Assembly (NCBI RefSeq): GCF_009931655.1
Contig: NZ_CP047984.1
Coordinates: 2,931,001 to 2,995,000, forward strand
Direction: 5' to 3'
From: Pontibacter russatus
GTDB taxonomy: Bacteria > Bacteroidota > Bacteroidia > Cytophagales > Hymenobacteraceae
DNA length: 64,000 bases
A model generated the notes under the pieces. That model ran no database searches. It saw nothing but the letters and a program-made list of their open reading frames with translations, and was not told the DNA's origin. The position numbers and the translations under genes were made by a program. Positions 43,760 through 52,579 of the stretch are shown here, in pieces (position 1 is the stretch's first letter; each line of letters begins with the position of its first letter).

Positions 43760-44986
43760 TTACAGCAGCTGGCTTAGGGCTATCTCAAAACTTGTTTTAG
43801 CGATCTCGGTTTTCTGGGCGCGCTTCTCATAGGCTTTCTGCAGCGCCGTGCGGATGGTGGCGGAGATGTCCCCGAAAATAGCCTCGTCCGTGATCTCCAC
43901 CTCGCTCTCCATCAGGTAGGCGAACACGCGGGCCATGCCGCAGTTGGCGATAAAGTCCGGGATCACGGCCAGGTTTCGGTCTGCGTACTCCCCGGTGGGG
44001 CCGAAGAATATCTCCGGGTCCTGGAAGGGCACATTAGCCCCGGAAGAGATGACCTCCATGCCGTTGCGGATCATCTGCTCTACCTGCGCCCGCGACACCA
44101 GGCGGGAGGCGGCGGCAGGAATGAAAATCTCGGCAGGCATGGACCATATATGCGCATTCACTTCCTCGAAAGGCAGCAGCCCTTCCGGGTTTAGCGTGTT
44201 GCCCTGCCGGTTGAGGAACAGGGCGGTTATTTCCTCAAAAGAAAAGCCCTCCCCTTTTATCAGACCGCCGGCCCTGTCGATGATGCCGACGATTTTAACG
44301 CCTTTGGAGGCCAGGTAGTACGCTGCGGAGGCGCCTACATTGCCCCAGCCCTGGATAATGGCCCGCTTGCCTTCGTGGTGGCCTCCCCAGATGGCATAAA
44401 AATGGCAGACAGACTCTGCCACGCCATAGCCCGTAATCATATCGGCGATGGTGTATTTGCGTGCTGTGGAGGGAGAGTAGTTCGGGTCCTCTATCACTTT
44501 CACCACGCCCTGGCGCAACTGCCCGATTTTGTTTATCTTCTGAGGCTCTGTGGCATTGAAGTGCCCGTGTACGATGCCCTCCTGTGGGTGCCAGAGGCCG
44601 TACTCTTCCGTGATGGGAATCACCTCGTGTATCTCGTCCACGTTCAGGTCGCCGCCGGTGCCGTAGTAGTTCTTCAGCAGCGGAATCACCACTTTGTACC
44701 AGCGCTCCAGCACGCCACGCTTGCGCGGGTCGGCCGGGTCGAAGTTGATGCCGGATTTGGCGCCCCCGATGGCGGGCCCTGACACGGTGAACTTCACCTC
44801 CATCGTCTTCGCCAGCGACTCCACCTCGCGCTTGTCGAGGCCCTTGCGCATGCGCGTGCCGCCCCCGGCGGCCCCGCCCCGCAGCGAGTTTATCACCACC
44901 CAGCCCTCCGCTTCGGTCTCAGCGTCTTTCCATTCAAAAACGATCTCCGGCCGCCTGTTCTCAAACTTTTCAAGTAGCTCTTTCAT
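43760..44986 (-). CDS. Glu/Leu/Phe/Val dehydrogenase family protein
   Basis: From the ATG at 44986 the protein has 408 residues. It shares the fold of amino acid dehydrogenases: GGAAGGGTRM and AIGGAKSGINFDP (with the substrate-binding Lys), DEIHEVIP, then the NAD-binding QGWGNVGASAAYYL and ending ANCGMARVFAYLM. The catalytic-region motif usually read as P(A/S)PD is here GGDLNVDE, so the substrate may not be glutamate. It is a diverged family member beside the classical ones at 32865 and 54523. The frame runs 28 codons upstream of the chosen start with no family similarity. Confidence 0.8.
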   Translation of the reverse strand: MKELLEKFENRRPEIVFEWKDAETEAEGWVVINSLRGGAAGGGTRMRKGLDKREVESLAKTMEVKFTVSGPAIGGAKSGINFDPADPRKRGVLERWYKVVIPLLKNYYGTGGDLNVDEIHEVIPITEEYGLWHPQEGIVHGHFNATEPQKINKIGQLRQGVVKVIEDPNYSPSTARKYTIADMITGYGVAESVCHFYAIWGGHHEGKRAIIQGWGNVGASAAYYLASKGVKIVGIIDRAGGLIKGEGFSFEEITALFLNRQGNTLNPEGLLPFEEVNAHIWSMPAEIFIPAAASRLVSRAQVEQMIRNGMEVISSGANVPFQDPEIFFGPTGEYADRNLAVIPDFIANCGMARVFAYLMESEVEITDEAIFGDISATIRTALQKAYEKRAQKTEIAKTSFEIALSQLL

Positions 44987-45100
44987 CTGTATCGCGTGTT
45001 TGTGCCCATAGCTTGCCAGCAGTTCCACAATAGATATGGGAGCAAGCCCTAACGTAGCGCAAAGGTACAAAATAAGAGCGGAGCGCGCAGGCGAAGCTGG

Positions 45101-46174
45101 TTAGAAGAGATAGATGCAGCCGCCGATGTTGTCCTGGGAGGCGCCGGTTACGCTGCGGAGGCAGTTATGTTCGCCGCGCCAGCGCAACACCCCTAAAAAG
45201 GCGAAGATCAGGGCCTCTTTGAACGACACTACCTCCGGCTCCGGCACTTCCACCTGGTACTGCTCCCCCAGGTATTCCTGCAGCAACTGCACCAGGAAAA
45301 GGTTGAAGGCGCCGCCGCCCGTTAAAAGCACCCGGTGACGCCCGGTGTGCAGCTGCGGTAGCGCTTGTTTTAGCTGTGCGGCGATGTGGTGGCAGGTGGT
45401 GTGCAGCTTGTCGGGTACGGAGGCAGGGGAGGCGTTGAGGCTTTTAAGGCTGTGCGCCAGCACCCACTCCTTCCCCAGCGACTTCGGCGCCGGTGCTGCG
45501 AAGTAAGCCGGCGCGTTCAGTTGCTGTAACAGCTCCGGCTGTAAGGCACCGCCCTGCGCCAGTTCCCCATTGTGGTCGTAGGCGCTCCCGGTGCTGTTGG
45601 CCAGGGTATTCAGCAGCATGTTGCAGGCGCATATATCAAATGCCAGCCTGCGGCCGTTCTGATTATAAGAAACGTTGGCGATGCCGCCGAGGTTGATGCA
45701 ATAATCATACTCCCTGAAAAGCAGCTCATCCCCGATAGGCACCAGCGGCGCGCCCTGCCCGCCCAGGGCAATATCGAGCGTGCGGAAGTCGCTGACAACA
45801 GGCAACTTGGCGTGTGCGGCTATATAGGCGCCGTGCCCCAGCTGAAAGGAGATATGGTTGCCTGGCTGGTGGAAGATGGTGTGGCCGTGGGAGGCGACGA
45901 AGTCAGGCCGGATGCCGTGTTTCTGTACAAACGCGCGCACCTCCTCGCCCAGGTGTTTTCCGTAAGCATGGTGAAGCCGGACGAGCGCGGAGGCGGAGGC
46001 GTTCTCGGCCTCCCGGAGAGATTCAATTAGAGTATCAGAATATCCGGATGTATTTGTATGTAGTATCTTATATATCCAATTCTCATTTTCGTGCGTAATG
46101 CTACAGTGCGCCAGATCCAGGCCGTCTAAAGAGGTGCCTGACATCAGGCCGATTACATGAAAAGTAGTGTCCAT
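45101..46174 (-). CDS. anmK: Anhydro-N-acetylmuramic acid kinase
   Basis: AnmK phosphorylates and opens 1,6-anhydro-MurNAc during cell-wall recycling. From the ATG at 46174 it has 357 residues. VIGLMSGTSLDGLDLA is the ATP-binding signature. HGHTIFHQP, GGQGAPLVPIGDELLF and NLGGIANVSY are family hallmarks, and LTGGGAFN is the second phosphate motif. It lies 115 bases upstream of the dehydrogenase gene on the same strand. Confidence 0.93.
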   Translation of the reverse strand: MDTTFHVIGLMSGTSLDGLDLAHCSITHENENWIYKILHTNTSGYSDTLIESLREAENASASALVRLHHAYGKHLGEEVRAFVQKHGIRPDFVASHGHTIFHQPGNHISFQLGHGAYIAAHAKLPVVSDFRTLDIALGGQGAPLVPIGDELLFREYDYCINLGGIANVSYNQNGRRLAFDICACNMLLNTLANSTGSAYDHNGELAQGGALQPELLQQLNAPAYFAAPAPKSLGKEWVLAHSLKSLNASPASVPDKLHTTCHHIAAQLKQALPQLHTGRHRVLLTGGGAFNLFLVQLLQEYLGEQYQVEVPEPEVVSFKEALIFAFLGVLRWRGEHNCLRSVTGASQDNIGGCIYLF

Positions 46175-46304
46175 CGCCAAAAATAGTAAATGCGCTCCAA
46201 TGTTGGGTCCAGCCAAATAATGCAGGGCTCGTATATATCTTAATATGAATAAGATTGTTAACCCGTAATTTATTGTAGAAACTGTTAGGTATAATTATTA
46301 ATTT

Positions 46305-46613
46305 ATGAAAAGTTTATTATCAAGAGTAGAATCGAAGAAGATTGATAAGGCAGCGGCCATGCTAAAAGTACTGGCCCACCCGAAGAGATTGGCGATCGTT
46401 GATTTGCTTGGAAAGGAGGATAAAATGACTGTAACTGAGATATATAAGCAGTTAGACCTCCCCCAGGCCATCGCTTCGCAGCACCTCATCACACTAAAAG
46501 ACAAGGGCGTCCTGTCCTCGTTTAAAGTGGGAACAAAGATCTATTACTCGCTTGCTATCCCCAAACTGATCGACGTGATCGACTGCCTGGAAGAGTGTTG
46601 CATTGACATTTAA
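46305..46613 (+). CDS. ArsR/SmtB-family transcription regulator
   Basis: The 102-residue winged-helix protein has MLKVLAHPKRLAIVDLLGKEDKMTVTEIYKQL, then the recognition helix QAIASQHLITLKDKGVLSSF, and the wing KVGTKIYYSLA. The C-terminal CLEECCIDI has three Cys that could bind metal or sense thiols. Known metal sites of the family (for example CxC before the recognition helix) are absent. It is a single gene with an A+T-rich upstream region; its targets are not in sight. Confidence 0.85.
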   Translation: MKSLLSRVESKKIDKAAAMLKVLAHPKRLAIVDLLGKEDKMTVTEIYKQLDLPQAIASQHLITLKDKGVLSSFKVGTKIYYSLAIPKLIDVIDCLEECCIDI

Positions 46614-46655
46614 TACCGAAACACGCTACCCGTCCGCAGCCGGATCACCTGCTGA

Positions 46656-46715
46656 AACAGCCAAAGGCCTCTGCATTCCACTTAAAAATGGAGCCTGCAG
46701 AGGCCTTTGGCTGTT
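46656..46715. terminator. Bidirectional terminator between arsR-type gene and hemA
   Basis: AACAGCCAAAGGCCTCTGCA pairs with TGCAGAGGCCTTTGGCTGTT, a perfect 20-bp stem with a 20-base loop. The genes on each side are convergent. Confidence 0.88.
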
Positions 46716-46740
46716 ATTTTAACTAACAAAAAGTGACCGT

Positions 46741-48024
46741 TTACTCAGAAAAATGGTTTGTGGTAATTTCCTGGTTTTCGAGGTTGAACAAGTCGTTGAG
46801 CAGGTCGATCAGTGTCTCGGCCTCGCCGCGCTTGCAGGCGGCCTTTAACTGCAATACCGGAAGTTTTATAATTTTCTGCATCATGGACTTGGTGATGTTG
46901 TCCATCATTTTTGCCTCTTTCGGGCCCAGCTTTTTCATGTAGCGCGCCATCTCCTCCTGGCGGATAGTCTCCAGCGCGTTCTTCAGGCGGTTGATCGTCG
47001 GCGACACCATCATCTCCTTCGACCAGTCATTAAACTGTTCGATGGATTCGGCGATGATCTCCTTTACCCTGGGCACCGCGTTCAGGCGGAGCTGCAGGGC
47101 CTCCGACGCCTTGTTCTGGATGGCGTCGATGTTATACACCAGAACGCCGGGAACGGTTTCTACGTCCGCTTCCACGCTGCGCGGCACCGACAGGTCGATG
47201 AAGAATTTAAAAGAGAGCACATGCAGGCGCTTCACCATCTCTTTGGTGAAAAAAGGGGTTTCGCGGGCCACGGAGGATATGATCACGTCGGCGGCCTTCA
47301 TGCCCTGCACGATATCCTCAAACGGCAGCACTTCCATGCCGCACTCCTCTGCCAGCCCTTTTGCCTTTGCCTGCGTGCGGTTTGTGATTCTCACGTTCTT
47401 AAAGCCCCCGTCTTTCAGGTTGCGGCAAACGTCTGCGCCTATCTCTCCCAGGCCAACCACCAGAATGCTCGGGTCCGCGATGTCAGCGGTCAGCTCCTCA
47501 ATCAGCTCGATGGCGGCGTAGGAGGTGGAGGCGGCCCCGTCGCGGAAGGAGGTTTCCTGCACCACGCGCTTGTTGGTGAAGAAGATGGTGTGCATCAGCC
47601 GGTGCAGAAACGGGCCAGCGGTTTCGTTGTCGGCGGCCCACTGGTAAGCCTGCTTCACCTGATTGGAGATCTGCATATCGCCCACCACCTGCGACTCCAG
47701 CCCCATCGACACCTCAAACAGGTGCTGCACCGCATCGTCGTGTTCGTTCAGGATGGTGAAATAGTCGAGGTACTGGGAGATGTTCCGGATGCCTTTGGTG
47801 ATGCCCAGCAGCTTCACGATCTCAGTGCTGTGGTCGGTGTCGGCGTTATAATAAACTTCGGTGCGGTTGCAGGTAGAGAGCACCAGTATGTCAGAAGCCT
47901 GGATAAAGCCCTTCAGCGTCTGTAGGAAAAGCCTGCAGGAGGTTTCATCTAAGGCAATCAGTTCCCTGATATCCAGCGGCGCTTTCCTGTAGGACAGGCT
48001 GATTGCTTTGAAATTCTGAAGCAT
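46741..48024 (-). CDS. hemA: Glutamyl-tRNA reductase
   Basis: HemA reduces glutamyl-tRNA to glutamate-1-semialdehyde, the first step of tetrapyrrole synthesis. The 427-residue length is normal. LSTCNRTEVYY carries the catalytic Cys (about residue 52), GLESQVVGDMQI is the family signature, and the NADPH motif is VVGLGEIGADVCRNL. The C-terminal dimerisation helix ends the protein. It is a monocistronic gene, convergent with the ArsR-type gene. Confidence 0.95.
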   Translation of the reverse strand: MLQNFKAISLSYRKAPLDIRELIALDETSCRLFLQTLKGFIQASDILVLSTCNRTEVYYNADTDHSTEIVKLLGITKGIRNISQYLDYFTILNEHDDAVQHLFEVSMGLESQVVGDMQISNQVKQAYQWAADNETAGPFLHRLMHTIFFTNKRVVQETSFRDGAASTSYAAIELIEELTADIADPSILVVGLGEIGADVCRNLKDGGFKNVRITNRTQAKAKGLAEECGMEVLPFEDIVQGMKAADVIISSVARETPFFTKEMVKRLHVLSFKFFIDLSVPRSVEADVETVPGVLVYNIDAIQNKASEALQLRLNAVPRVKEIIAESIEQFNDWSKEMMVSPTINRLKNALETIRQEEMARYMKKLGPKEAKMMDNITKSMMQKIIKLPVLQLKAACKRGEAETLIDLLNDLFNLENQEITTNHFSE

Positions 48025-48136
48025 AGTAACGTGTGTCTGCTAGAGTGTAAAGTTAACTTTCAATTTATTAAAATGAAACATAGTTGCCCTTAATGTTCAA
48101 TTTATACTAATTTCAAATAAATTACGTGTACACTGC

Positions 48137-49318
48137 ATGATCCCCATCTACTCCCAGAAGAACAGGATAAAGCTTGTCGTTGTCATTGTCGCTCTTATCA
48201 TCGGGGCAGCCACCATCGCTTACACAAATGTGCTGGTCTCCAAGCTGTCGGAGCGGGAGCAGGAGCTGGTGCAGCTTTACGCCAAAGGCCTCCGCTATAT
48301 GATAAACGCGCCCAGCGACGACAACATCGTGTTTATAGAGGAGGAGATTCTGTCCTCTAACAATACGGTGCCGGTTATCCTGACGGATGAAAACATCAAC
48401 ATACTTGACTCTAAGAACATCGATATCCCCGAAAACATTTCGGAAGACCCCGGGAAAGTTAACGATTACCTGCAGCGGCAGATAGAGAAGATGCAGGCGC
48501 AGCACGAGCCTATCGTGGTGCCCTGGGCGGAGGGGTCGGTGAACTATGTGTTTTACAAAGACTCGGCCCTGCTCTCGCAGCTTCGGTATTACCCTTATGT
48601 GCAGCTGATCGTGATTGCCTGCTTTGCCTCCATGGCCTACTTCGCCTTCAGCTACTCGCGCCGCGCCGAGCAGAACCGGGTGTGGGTGGGGCTGGCCAAG
48701 GAGACGGCGCACCAGTTGGGCACGCCGCTGTCGTCGCTGATGGCCTGGTACGAGTACATCAAGGTAAACCCGAAGTTTGAGAAAGAACCCATCATAGACG
48801 AACTGGGGAAGGATGTGCGGCGGCTGGAGGTGATTACCGAACGGTTCTCCAACATCGGCTCGGTGCCGACGCTGCGCGACGAGAACGTGCTGCAGGTAAC
48901 GGAGAACGCCATCAATTACCTGCAGAACCGCATCTCGCGCAAGGTGGCCTTTTCCGTTTCCTCCACTTTCTCCCCGGACATCACGGCCAAAATCAACGTG
49001 TCGCTCTACGACTGGGTGATCGAGAACATCTGCAAAAATGCCGTGGACGCCATGGAGGGCAAGGGCAGCATTACCATACAGCTGCAACTGCTGGGCAAGA
49101 GCAGCATAGCCGTAGACATCACAGACACCGGCAAAGGCATCCCGAAAAGCAAGATAGACTCTGTTTTTATGCCCGGCTACACCACTAAAAAGCGCGGCTG
49201 GGGGCTTGGACTGGCGCTGGCCAAACGCATCATCGACAATTACCACGAGGGCAGGCTGTATGTAAAGTGGTCGGAGGCGGGCAAGGGCACCACGTTCCGG
49301 ATCGTGCTGAATCGTTAA
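48137..49318 (+). CDS. Orphan sensor histidine kinase
   Basis: The 393-residue inner-membrane kinase has helices at about 12-32 and 155-175 that bracket a periplasmic sensor region of about 120 residues. There is no HAMP domain. The H-box AKETAHQLGTPLSSL puts the phosphorylated His near residue 192, in the variant where H is followed by QLGTP. The N-box is ENICKNAVDAM, G boxes are DTGKGIP and GWGLGLALAKRI. No response regulator is near it. Kinases of this layout are common in Bacteroidota. Its signal is unknown. Confidence 0.87.
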   Translation: MIPIYSQKNRIKLVVVIVALIIGAATIAYTNVLVSKLSEREQELVQLYAKGLRYMINAPSDDNIVFIEEEILSSNNTVPVILTDENINILDSKNIDIPENISEDPGKVNDYLQRQIEKMQAQHEPIVVPWAEGSVNYVFYKDSALLSQLRYYPYVQLIVIACFASMAYFAFSYSRRAEQNRVWVGLAKETAHQLGTPLSSLMAWYEYIKVNPKFEKEPIIDELGKDVRRLEVITERFSNIGSVPTLRDENVLQVTENAINYLQNRISRKVAFSVSSTFSPDITAKINVSLYDWVIENICKNAVDAMEGKGSITIQLQLLGKSSIAVDITDTGKGIPKSKIDSVFMPGYTTKKRGWGLGLALAKRIIDNYHEGRLYVKWSEAGKGTTFRIVLNR

Positions 49319-49370
49319 TTGTTGAATTGCTAATTGTTGATTGCTGGTAGAGACGCAACAACTTGCGTCT
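49318..49370. repeat. Partial TTGATTGTTAAA-type repeat plus REP hairpin
   Basis: TTGTTGAATTGC and TTGTTGATTGCTGG at 49319-49346 resemble the left arm of the element at 12263. AGACGCAA..TTGCGTCT at 49351-49370 is an 8-bp hairpin with loop CAAC, a form of a widespread REP-like motif. Confidence 0.6.
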
Positions 49371-49413
49371 TATGGTTTGAAAGCCCTTCGTAAATTCGCC
49401 TTTCATCTAACGT

Positions 49414-50349
49414 ATGGTAGAAGCTGTAAAGTATACGCCGGAGCATAAAGCTGATTGGGATGCTTTCGTGGCGGGCTCCAAGAACGGCACCTTCCTGCTG
49501 CACCGCGCTTATATGGCGTACCACGCAGATCGCTTCACGGACCATTCGCTTCTCTTTTACCGCAAGAACAGGCTGATAGCCCTGCTGCCTGCCAACGAGG
49601 CGGGGCAGCAGGTGCAAAGCCACGGCGGCCTGACCTACGGCGGCATCATCAGCGACAGCCGCATGAAGACGCCCGTGATGCTGGAGGTTTTTGAGGCGAT
49701 GCTGGCATGCTTCCGGGAGCAGGGTTTCCGGAAAATCATCTATAAAACCATCCCGCCTATATACCACCAACTGCCCGCCGGGGAGGATCTGTACGCGCTT
49801 TTCCGCCACGGTGCCACGCTTTACAGGCGCGATGCGAGTTCAGTGATAGATCTTGCGCAACCTGCTCTGTATGACAGGCAGCGCAGGTGGGAAGTGAAGA
49901 AAGCCAGGCAGGCAGCGGTGCAGGTAGTGGTTTCAGAAGATTACAACCGGTTCATGCAACTGGAGCAGGAGTTGCTTCAGGCAAAGTACGGCAAGCAACC
50001 GGTGCACACTGCCGCAGAAGTAACGCTGCTCGCCTCCCGATTCCCTCAGAACATCAAGCTATATATAGCCACCAAGGGCGAGGCGATGCTGGCGGGCGTG
50101 CTTCTATATGAGACAGCCACGGTGGCACATTGCCAGTATATGGGGGCTACCGCAGCAGGCAAGGCCTCGGGAGCATTGGATGTGCTGATTGACCACCTGC
50201 TGACAGTGGTATATCCCCATAAAAAGTACTTCAACTTCGGCATCTCCACCGAGGATCAGGGGAAGTACCTGAACGAGGGGCTTATCCGGAACAAGGAAAG
50301 CTACGGGGCCCGCACAGTGGTGCATGATTTCTATGAAATCGCGCTATAG
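49414..50349 (+). CDS. GNAT/FemAB-like acyltransferase
   Basis: The 311-residue cytoplasmic protein has two related halves in the GNAT fold. The second contains KLYIATKGEAMLAGVLLYE and GATAAGKASGALDVLIDHLL, typical of the FemAB-like acetyltransferase group. GGLTYGGIISDSRM in the first half is common to sugar- or peptide-linked members in Bacteroidota. The substrate is not evident; capsule, peptidoglycan or small-molecule targets are possible. It is monocistronic. Confidence 0.75.
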   Translation: MVEAVKYTPEHKADWDAFVAGSKNGTFLLHRAYMAYHADRFTDHSLLFYRKNRLIALLPANEAGQQVQSHGGLTYGGIISDSRMKTPVMLEVFEAMLACFREQGFRKIIYKTIPPIYHQLPAGEDLYALFRHGATLYRRDASSVIDLAQPALYDRQRRWEVKKARQAAVQVVVSEDYNRFMQLEQELLQAKYGKQPVHTAAEVTLLASRFPQNIKLYIATKGEAMLAGVLLYETATVAHCQYMGATAAGKASGALDVLIDHLLTVVYPHKKYFNFGISTEDQGKYLNEGLIRNKESYGARTVVHDFYEIAL

Positions 50350-50447
50350 AATTATGCCTGTGGTGTCTGACTCGGGTATATATGGCTATTTGGGGTGCTG
50401 TGGGGCAGGGTGCCTCTGCGGCGGTTACGCCCAGCCCTGTAGAGGCG

Positions 50448-51284
50448 CTACCTCGCCCGGTTCACCACAAACACGCCCAGCAGGATAACCGCCATGCCCA
50501 TATAGTGCCAGGCATAGATATGCTCCCCGTCCAGCACGCCCCAGCCCAGCGCCACAACCGGGATGAGGTAATTGGAGGAACTGGCGAAAAGCGGCGTGGA
50601 AACGTGGATGAGTTTGTTGAGCAGGATAAGGCCGATGGCGGTACTGAACACAGCCAGGATGGCTATATATAACAGCGCCTCCCAGGCCCCGGGCACAGCC
50701 TGCAGTTTATATATGGCCCCGGTGGTGAAAAGGTAAGTCGCGGCAACCGGCCCCACCGTCAGTAGCGCCAGACTCGACATCACCACAGGTTTGATGCCCT
50801 GTAGCCGGAACTTGATGATGTTGGCGCTGCCGCCGTAGCAGATGGTGGCTACCACGATGAATAGCCCATAGTATTTGTTGTCGAGATCGGCGCTGCCGCT
50901 GCCCGAGAAGATGAGCATGGCCGTGCCTGCTATCCCAATCACGATGCCCAGCAGCCGCATCCAGGTGATGGACTGCCGGAAGAACATGGCCCCGATCAGC
51001 AGCGTGAACAGCGCCGTGAGCGAGTTAAGCACGCCCGCCAGGCCGCTGGCCAGGCGCATCTCGGCATAGGCAAACAGAAACGCCGGAAGCAGGTTGCCCA
51101 GCAGACCGCTGGCCGCGATAAACTTCCAGCGCCGCGGCTCAACCTTCCGGAGGTTCAGGATGGCGAAGGGCAATAGCGAGAGGCAGGCAATCACAATCCG
51201 CAGGGCGCCCAGCTCGTCCGCCGCGAAAACAACCAGCCCCTTCTTGATCAGGATGAAAGAGGTGCCCCATATAAGCGAAAGCAC
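50448..51284 (-). CDS. EamA-family transporter
   Basis: This drug/metabolite transporter probably exports metabolites or amino acids. From the GTG at 51284 it has 278 residues and about ten membrane helices in two EamA repeats. The family motif LSLIWGTSFILIKKGL is at the extreme N-terminus, so the first helix looks cut short. The open frame upstream continues with TLAWFLIV in the expected style, but there is no ATG, GTG or TTG start there, and the DNA then runs into the inverted-repeat element at 51355. The true start may be a rare codon or lost. Confidence 0.85.
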   Translation of the reverse strand: MLSLIWGTSFILIKKGLVVFAADELGALRIVIACLSLLPFAILNLRKVEPRRWKFIAASGLLGNLLPAFLFAYAEMRLASGLAGVLNSLTALFTLLIGAMFFRQSITWMRLLGIVIGIAGTAMLIFSGSGSADLDNKYYGLFIVVATICYGGSANIIKFRLQGIKPVVMSSLALLTVGPVAATYLFTTGAIYKLQAVPGAWEALLYIAILAVFSTAIGLILLNKLIHVSTPLFASSSNYLIPVVALGWGVLDGEHIYAWHYMGMAVILLGVFVVNRAR

Positions 51285-51354
51285 GACAATCAGAAACCAG
51301 GCAAGCGTGGAGGAGTCGCTTTTCTGCGGCGGGGGAGAGGGGGCGGGCTTGATA

Positions 51355-51545
51355 GTTAGAAAGTTAGAAAGGTAAGATTTTGGAAGTTAGAAAGTCAGAG
51401 AGGTAAGAGTTAGTGAATTAATAAAGCCTTTCCGGCCACCAGCTTTTTGGATTTGTTGCTATTCATATATGGCTGATCAGTTTATAACCCTTCAACTTTA
51501 TAACTCTTACCTATCTAACTCCCAAACTCTCTAACTTTCTAACTC
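51355..51545. repeat. Inverted-repeat element, TTAGAAAGTTAG family
   Basis: The left arm (51355-51413) contains GTTAGAAAGTTAGAAAGG and AGGTAAGAGTTA. The right arm (51501-51545) contains TAACTCTTACC and CTCTAACTTTCTAACTC, the complement. The spacer is about 90 bp. The right arm contributes the last codons and the stop of dusB, and the left arm ends close to the eamA start. Confidence 0.75.
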
Positions 51546-52526
51546 AGCATAGCTCATCGTCTGCGCGATTTCCTCCAGCGTGTCATATATCTCCTGGATG
51601 TCTTCGGACTGCACGAGGCGCATGCGCAGCGGCTTGAAGTACGGCAGGCCCCGGAAGTAGTTGGTGTAGTGGCGGCGCATCTCAAAAATGCCCAGCTTCT
51701 CACCCTTCCACTCCAGCGAGTGCGTAAAGTGCTGGCGGCAAACGGCCACGCGCTCCTCCAGCGTGGGCCCGGCCAGTGTTTCGCCGGTGCTCATATAGTG
51801 CTTTATCTCGTTGAAGATCCAGGGGTAGCCGATGCTGGCGCGCCCGATCATGATGCCGTCCACGCCATAGCGGTTTCGGTACTCGAGCGCCTTCTGCGGC
51901 GAGTCGATGTCGCCGTTGCCGAAGATCGGGATGTGCATGCGCGGGTTGTTTTTCACCTCCGCGATCAGGCTCCAGTCGGCCTCGCCCTTGTACATCTGCA
52001 CGCGGGTGCGGCCGTGGATGCTCAGGGCCTGGATGCCGATGTCCTGCAGCCTTTCGGCGGTTTCCACGATATACTTCGTGTTCTCGTCCCAGCCGAGGCG
52101 GGTTTTCACGGTCACGGGCAGGTGCGTCGCCTTTACAATCTCCTCCGTCATCTTCACCATCTTGGGCACGTCGCGCAGCAGCGCGGCGCCGGCGCCTTTG
52201 CAGGCCACGTTCTTCACGGGGCAGCCGTAGTTGATGTCGATCAGGTCGGGCCCTGCCTGCGAGGAGACAATGGCCGCCTCGCGCATCGAGTCAATGTCCG
52301 ACCCGAAAATCTGGATGCCGACCGGGCGCTCGTAATCAAATACGTCGAGTTTCTGGATGCTTTTGGCGGCGTCGCGTATCAGGCCCTCCGAGGATATAAA
52401 CTCCGTGTACATCAGGTCGGCGCCGTTCGCCTTGCACACCTTCCGGAAGGGTGGATCGCTCACGTCCTCCATCGGTGCCAGCAGCAGCGGAAACTCGCCC
52501 AGGCCTATGTTCGCTATCTTTACCAC
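51531..52526 (-). CDS. dusB: tRNA-dihydrouridine synthase
   Basis: This flavoenzyme reduces uridine to dihydrouridine in tRNA D loops. The 331-residue protein starts (GTG codon) MVKIANIGLGEFPLLLAPMEDVSDPPFR. INYGCPVKNVACKGAGAALL carries the conserved Cys of the GCP motif (about residue 102). GNGDIDSPQKAL and MIGRASIGYPWIF bind FMN. The final residues AELES and the stop come from the repeat element, so the C-terminus may differ from relatives. It is divergent from the CPBP protease gene. Confidence 0.92.
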   Translation of the reverse strand: MVKIANIGLGEFPLLLAPMEDVSDPPFRKVCKANGADLMYTEFISSEGLIRDAAKSIQKLDVFDYERPVGIQIFGSDIDSMREAAIVSSQAGPDLIDINYGCPVKNVACKGAGAALLRDVPKMVKMTEEIVKATHLPVTVKTRLGWDENTKYIVETAERLQDIGIQALSIHGRTRVQMYKGEADWSLIAEVKNNPRMHIPIFGNGDIDSPQKALEYRNRYGVDGIMIGRASIGYPWIFNEIKHYMSTGETLAGPTLEERVAVCRQHFTHSLEWKGEKLGIFEMRRHYTNYFRGLPYFKPLRMRLVQSEDIQEIYDTLEEIAQTMSYAELES

Positions 52527-52579
52527 AGCTAAATCTATTTTTTCGCGTAAATTTACGTCAATTAAACCTAATCTTCTGT

